A stretch of 7,309 nt of DNA from Candidatus Eiseniibacteriota bacterium (GTDB taxonomy: Bacteria > Arandabacterota > Arandabacteria > JAGLYR01). The stretch covers positions 1 to 7,309 of the forward strand of contig JAGLYR010000327.1 of the NCBI GenBank assembly GCA_023132135.1, in the 5' to 3' direction. A program made the position numbers and the translations under genes. The notes beneath the pieces were generated by a model. It made no database searches, was not told the DNA's origin, and worked only from the letters and a program-made list of their open reading frames with translations. Below, one piece after another: positions 6,289 through 7,309 of the stretch. How positions within the stretch are numbered: the first letter of the stretch is position 1; every line of letters begins with the position of its first letter.

Positions 6289-6317
6289 AGTATAGCCACG
6301 GAAATCCCCCTGCGCAA
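6289..6317 (-). promoter_or_regulatory. Sigma70-like promoter for yggS and the downstream genes
   Basis: On the minus strand TTGCGC (6317-6312) is separated by exactly 17 nt from TATACT (6294-6289), which matches five of six bases of TATAAT. The -35 matches only TTG of TTGACA. Transcription would start near 6282, giving a leader of about 58 nt before the yggS ATG. This is the best promoter-like site in the window, and it stands just after the inverted repeat that separates yggS from the membrane-protein gene. Confidence 0.55.
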
Positions 6318-6358
6318 GCCAAAAGGATCACGAAACCGTACCGAAGACCAGGATCCCA

Positions 6359-6438
6359 CCACGAAGCCGCGAAGAACACGAAGGGGGAGATCCCCCCGGG
6401 ACCATCCCCTGCGCTTCGTGCTCTTCGCGGCTTCGTGG
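6359..6438. repeat. Intergenic 25-bp inverted repeat (CACGAAG-type palindromic element)
   Basis: The left arm (6359-6383) and the right arm (6414-6438) are reverse complements at 24 of 25 positions, separated by 30 nt. GGGGA (6384-6388) and TCCCC (6405-6409) can pair inside, extending the hairpin after a small bulge. Each arm is itself built of near-copies of CACGAAG: ACGAAG, GCGAAG, ACGAAG. It begins 17 nt past the stop of the membrane-protein gene and ends 41 nt before the -35 of the yggS promoter. No T-run follows on the minus strand, so it is not a standard factor-independent terminator, although it could still protect a 3' end. It looks like a REP-type intergenic element. Confidence 0.75.
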
Positions 6439-6455
6439 CGAGGCTTTCAGGGTTG

Positions 6456-7154
6456 TCAGAGACCCACGCCGGCAATGAAGAACCCGGCGACAATCCAGCA
6501 GACGGCGGCCGCGGCGACGGATGCAGCGTAGTAGAGTCCGGGCCTCGCTGTCCCGAGAGCAGACAGCGGATCCCTGGCTCCGGCCCCCAAACGGTATCCA
6601 AGCGGGAACAGGAGAGCGGAAAAAACAGCCCACGAGATGCCTTCGACCGCCATGAAAGCGGCGAAGCCTCCGGGACGGTCGAACGAGAGAAGATACGGGC
6701 ATGGCGCTACGCGGAGCCCAATGAAGTAGAAAGGAACTGCCGAGATGAGAGCGGCGCCTGCGCCGCTCGCCACGCGGACTCCGGTTTTTCTCAGCCGTCG
6801 CCCGGCAAGGCCGACCACGCCGGCAAGGACCACAGCCTGCAGTCCAACGCCGAGGCATGAATTGGCTTTGCACAGGACCGAGACCCCCAGAACGGGAACC
6901 ACCAGCTGCTTGAGCACCACGGCCACAACAGGAATCCCTAGAAGAACCCAAGGCCTTCTCAGGAATCCAACGGCCATTCCCATAAGGAGCATCCCCACAC
7001 CCGCCAGGATGCCAGCGCGGAACGGAAGCCCGGTGGCCCGGACGGCATCGTTGAGCACCACTTCCGAGAGGCCCCACAGGGAGCCCAGAACCGCAATACC
7101 GATCCAGAGGTTCGCCGGATTCGCCCTTCTGTTTCCATCCCCATCCGTTGTCAT
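6456..7154 (-). CDS. Uncharacterised multi-spanning membrane protein
   Basis: I do not recognise this 232-residue protein. After a polar N-terminus of about 15 residues rich in Asp, Asn and Arg, it has roughly six or seven hydrophobic segments (about 16-36, 43-64, 69-92, 103-117, 129-149, 165-185 and 205-229). Charged or aromatic residues sit inside or at the edges of some helices: WGLSE (27-31), Lys82 and Glu171. Cysteines occur at 95, 100, 152 and 219. This could suit a small transporter or the substrate-binding part of one, but no family motif settles it. The ATG at 7154 has GGAGAAG just upstream (7166-7160), which strongly favours it over the longer open frame to 7250. It has its own upstream region and is separated from yggS by about 230 nt, so it is probably a separate unit. 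Confidence 0.8.
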   Translation of the reverse strand: MTTDGDGNRRANPANLWIGIAVLGSLWGLSEVVLNDAVRATGLPFRAGILAGVGMLLMGMAVGFLRRPWVLLGIPVVAVVLKQLVVPVLGVSVLCKANSCLGVGLQAVVLAGVVGLAGRRLRKTGVRVASGAGAALISAVPFYFIGLRVAPCPYLLSFDRPGGFAAFMAVEGISWAVFSALLFPLGYRLGAGARDPLSALGTARPGLYYAASVAAAAVCWIVAGFFIAGVGL

Positions 7155-7200
7155 CAGATCTTCTCCATTTGCACCATGTTGGGATCTCGCAAGCTCTCGC

Positions 7201-7228
7201 TTTATCACGTCGCTGCCACCGACAGCAA
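7201..7228 (-). promoter_or_regulatory. Weak promoter candidate for the membrane-protein gene
   Basis: TTGCTG (7228-7223) and GATAAA (7206-7201) lie 16 nt apart on the minus strand, about 47 nt before the ATG at 7154. They match three and four consensus bases respectively, so the site is only suggestive. Confidence 0.25.
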
Positions 7229-7237
7229 TCGCGATTG
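7226..7237. promoter_or_regulatory. Perfect 12-bp palindrome, possible operator
   Basis: CAATCGCGATTG is a perfect palindrome about 70 nt upstream of the membrane-protein ATG. It overlaps the -35 half of the weak promoter candidate by three bases, a position that would suit an operator. No known regulator consensus is assigned, and chance is possible. Confidence 0.3.
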
Positions 7238-7279
7238 ATGGAGAGCGCAAGCGGCGGACAGCAGTATTCCCCAGTCCCA

Positions 7280-7306
7280 GTCACTTGTCACCCTGTCACC
7301 TGTCAC
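7280..7306. repeat. Short GTCAC tandem-like repeat
   Basis: GTCAC occurs at 7280, 7287, 7295 and 7302, with spacings of 7, 8 and 7 nt. The intervening bases are TT, CCT and CT. The array runs up to the window edge and may continue beyond it. It lies about 125 nt upstream of the membrane-protein gene, and no open frame with family features covers it. Confidence 0.6.
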
Positions 7307-7309
7307 TGG

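Noticed and set aside
6359-6438. Factor-independent terminator for the membrane-protein gene
   Set aside because: The hairpin is strong, but no T-run follows it on the minus strand. It is kept as a repeat rather than called a terminator.
5871-6860. Plus-strand open frame of 329 codons across yggS, the gap and the membrane-protein gene
   Set aside because: It crosses two real genes and the inverted repeat, and its translation is low-complexity and unlike any family I know.
6328-7284. Long minus-strand frame in another phase over the membrane-protein gene
   Set aside because: It is very rich in Arg, Gly, Ser and Cys and lacks hydrophobic organisation, whereas the overlapping frame gives clear membrane helices and a strong ribosome site.
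1-7309. Mobile element, CRISPR array, defence island, tRNA or rRNA
   Set aside because: No transposase, integrase, regularly spaced long repeats or structural RNA features were seen. The genes are ordinary core functions.

Overview
The window is a GC-rich bacterial housekeeping segment in which all ten supported protein genes lie on the minus strand, so transcription runs from high to low coordinates. The genes are tightly packed: several overlap by 1 to about 40 nt, and the widest non-coding stretch is about 230 nt. The mix suggests a high-GC bacterium outside the well-studied lineages, perhaps a deltaproteobacterial, Gemmatimonadota or Eisenbacteria-like group. It includes lspA, mltG, a DivIVA-domain protein, a TraR/DksA zinc-finger protein and an RsbW-like kinase. 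Frequent GTG starts and repeats in the gaps fit an environmental genome. This placement is an inference from gene content, and no marker gene settles it.

In order of transcription: (1) 7309-7155, an upstream region with a GTCAC repeat, a 12-bp palindrome and a weak promoter candidate. (2) 7154-6456, an unassigned multi-spanning membrane protein. (3) 6455-6225, a gap with a nearly perfect 25-bp inverted repeat, then a sigma70-like promoter and a short leader hairpin. (4) 6224-3872, yggS (PLP homeostasis), divIVA-domain gene, yggU (DUF167) and a purine nucleoside phosphorylase, the last three joined by two 11-nt overlaps. (5) 3828-1098, TraR/DksA-like gene, lspA, rluD-family gene, RsbW-like ATPase and ruvX, with short gaps or overlaps. 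(6) 1028-33, mltG, preceded by a 69-nt gap holding three 9-bp units.

The nine genes downstream of the promoter near 6289-6317 could form one long operon. Its themes are envelope growth (DivIVA-like scaffold, LspA, MltG), ribosome and RNA polymerase control (RluD-type pseudouridine synthase, TraR/DksA), nucleotide and cofactor balance (PNP, YggS), RNA or DNA processing (RuvX) and a possible anti-sigma switch. I see no mobile element, CRISPR array, tRNA, rRNA or defence system, and no sign of a new multi-gene system. The points most worth a second look are the intergenic inverted repeat, the RsbW-like kinase without a visible partner, the Asp at the purine-selecting position of the phosphorylase, and the unassigned membrane protein.
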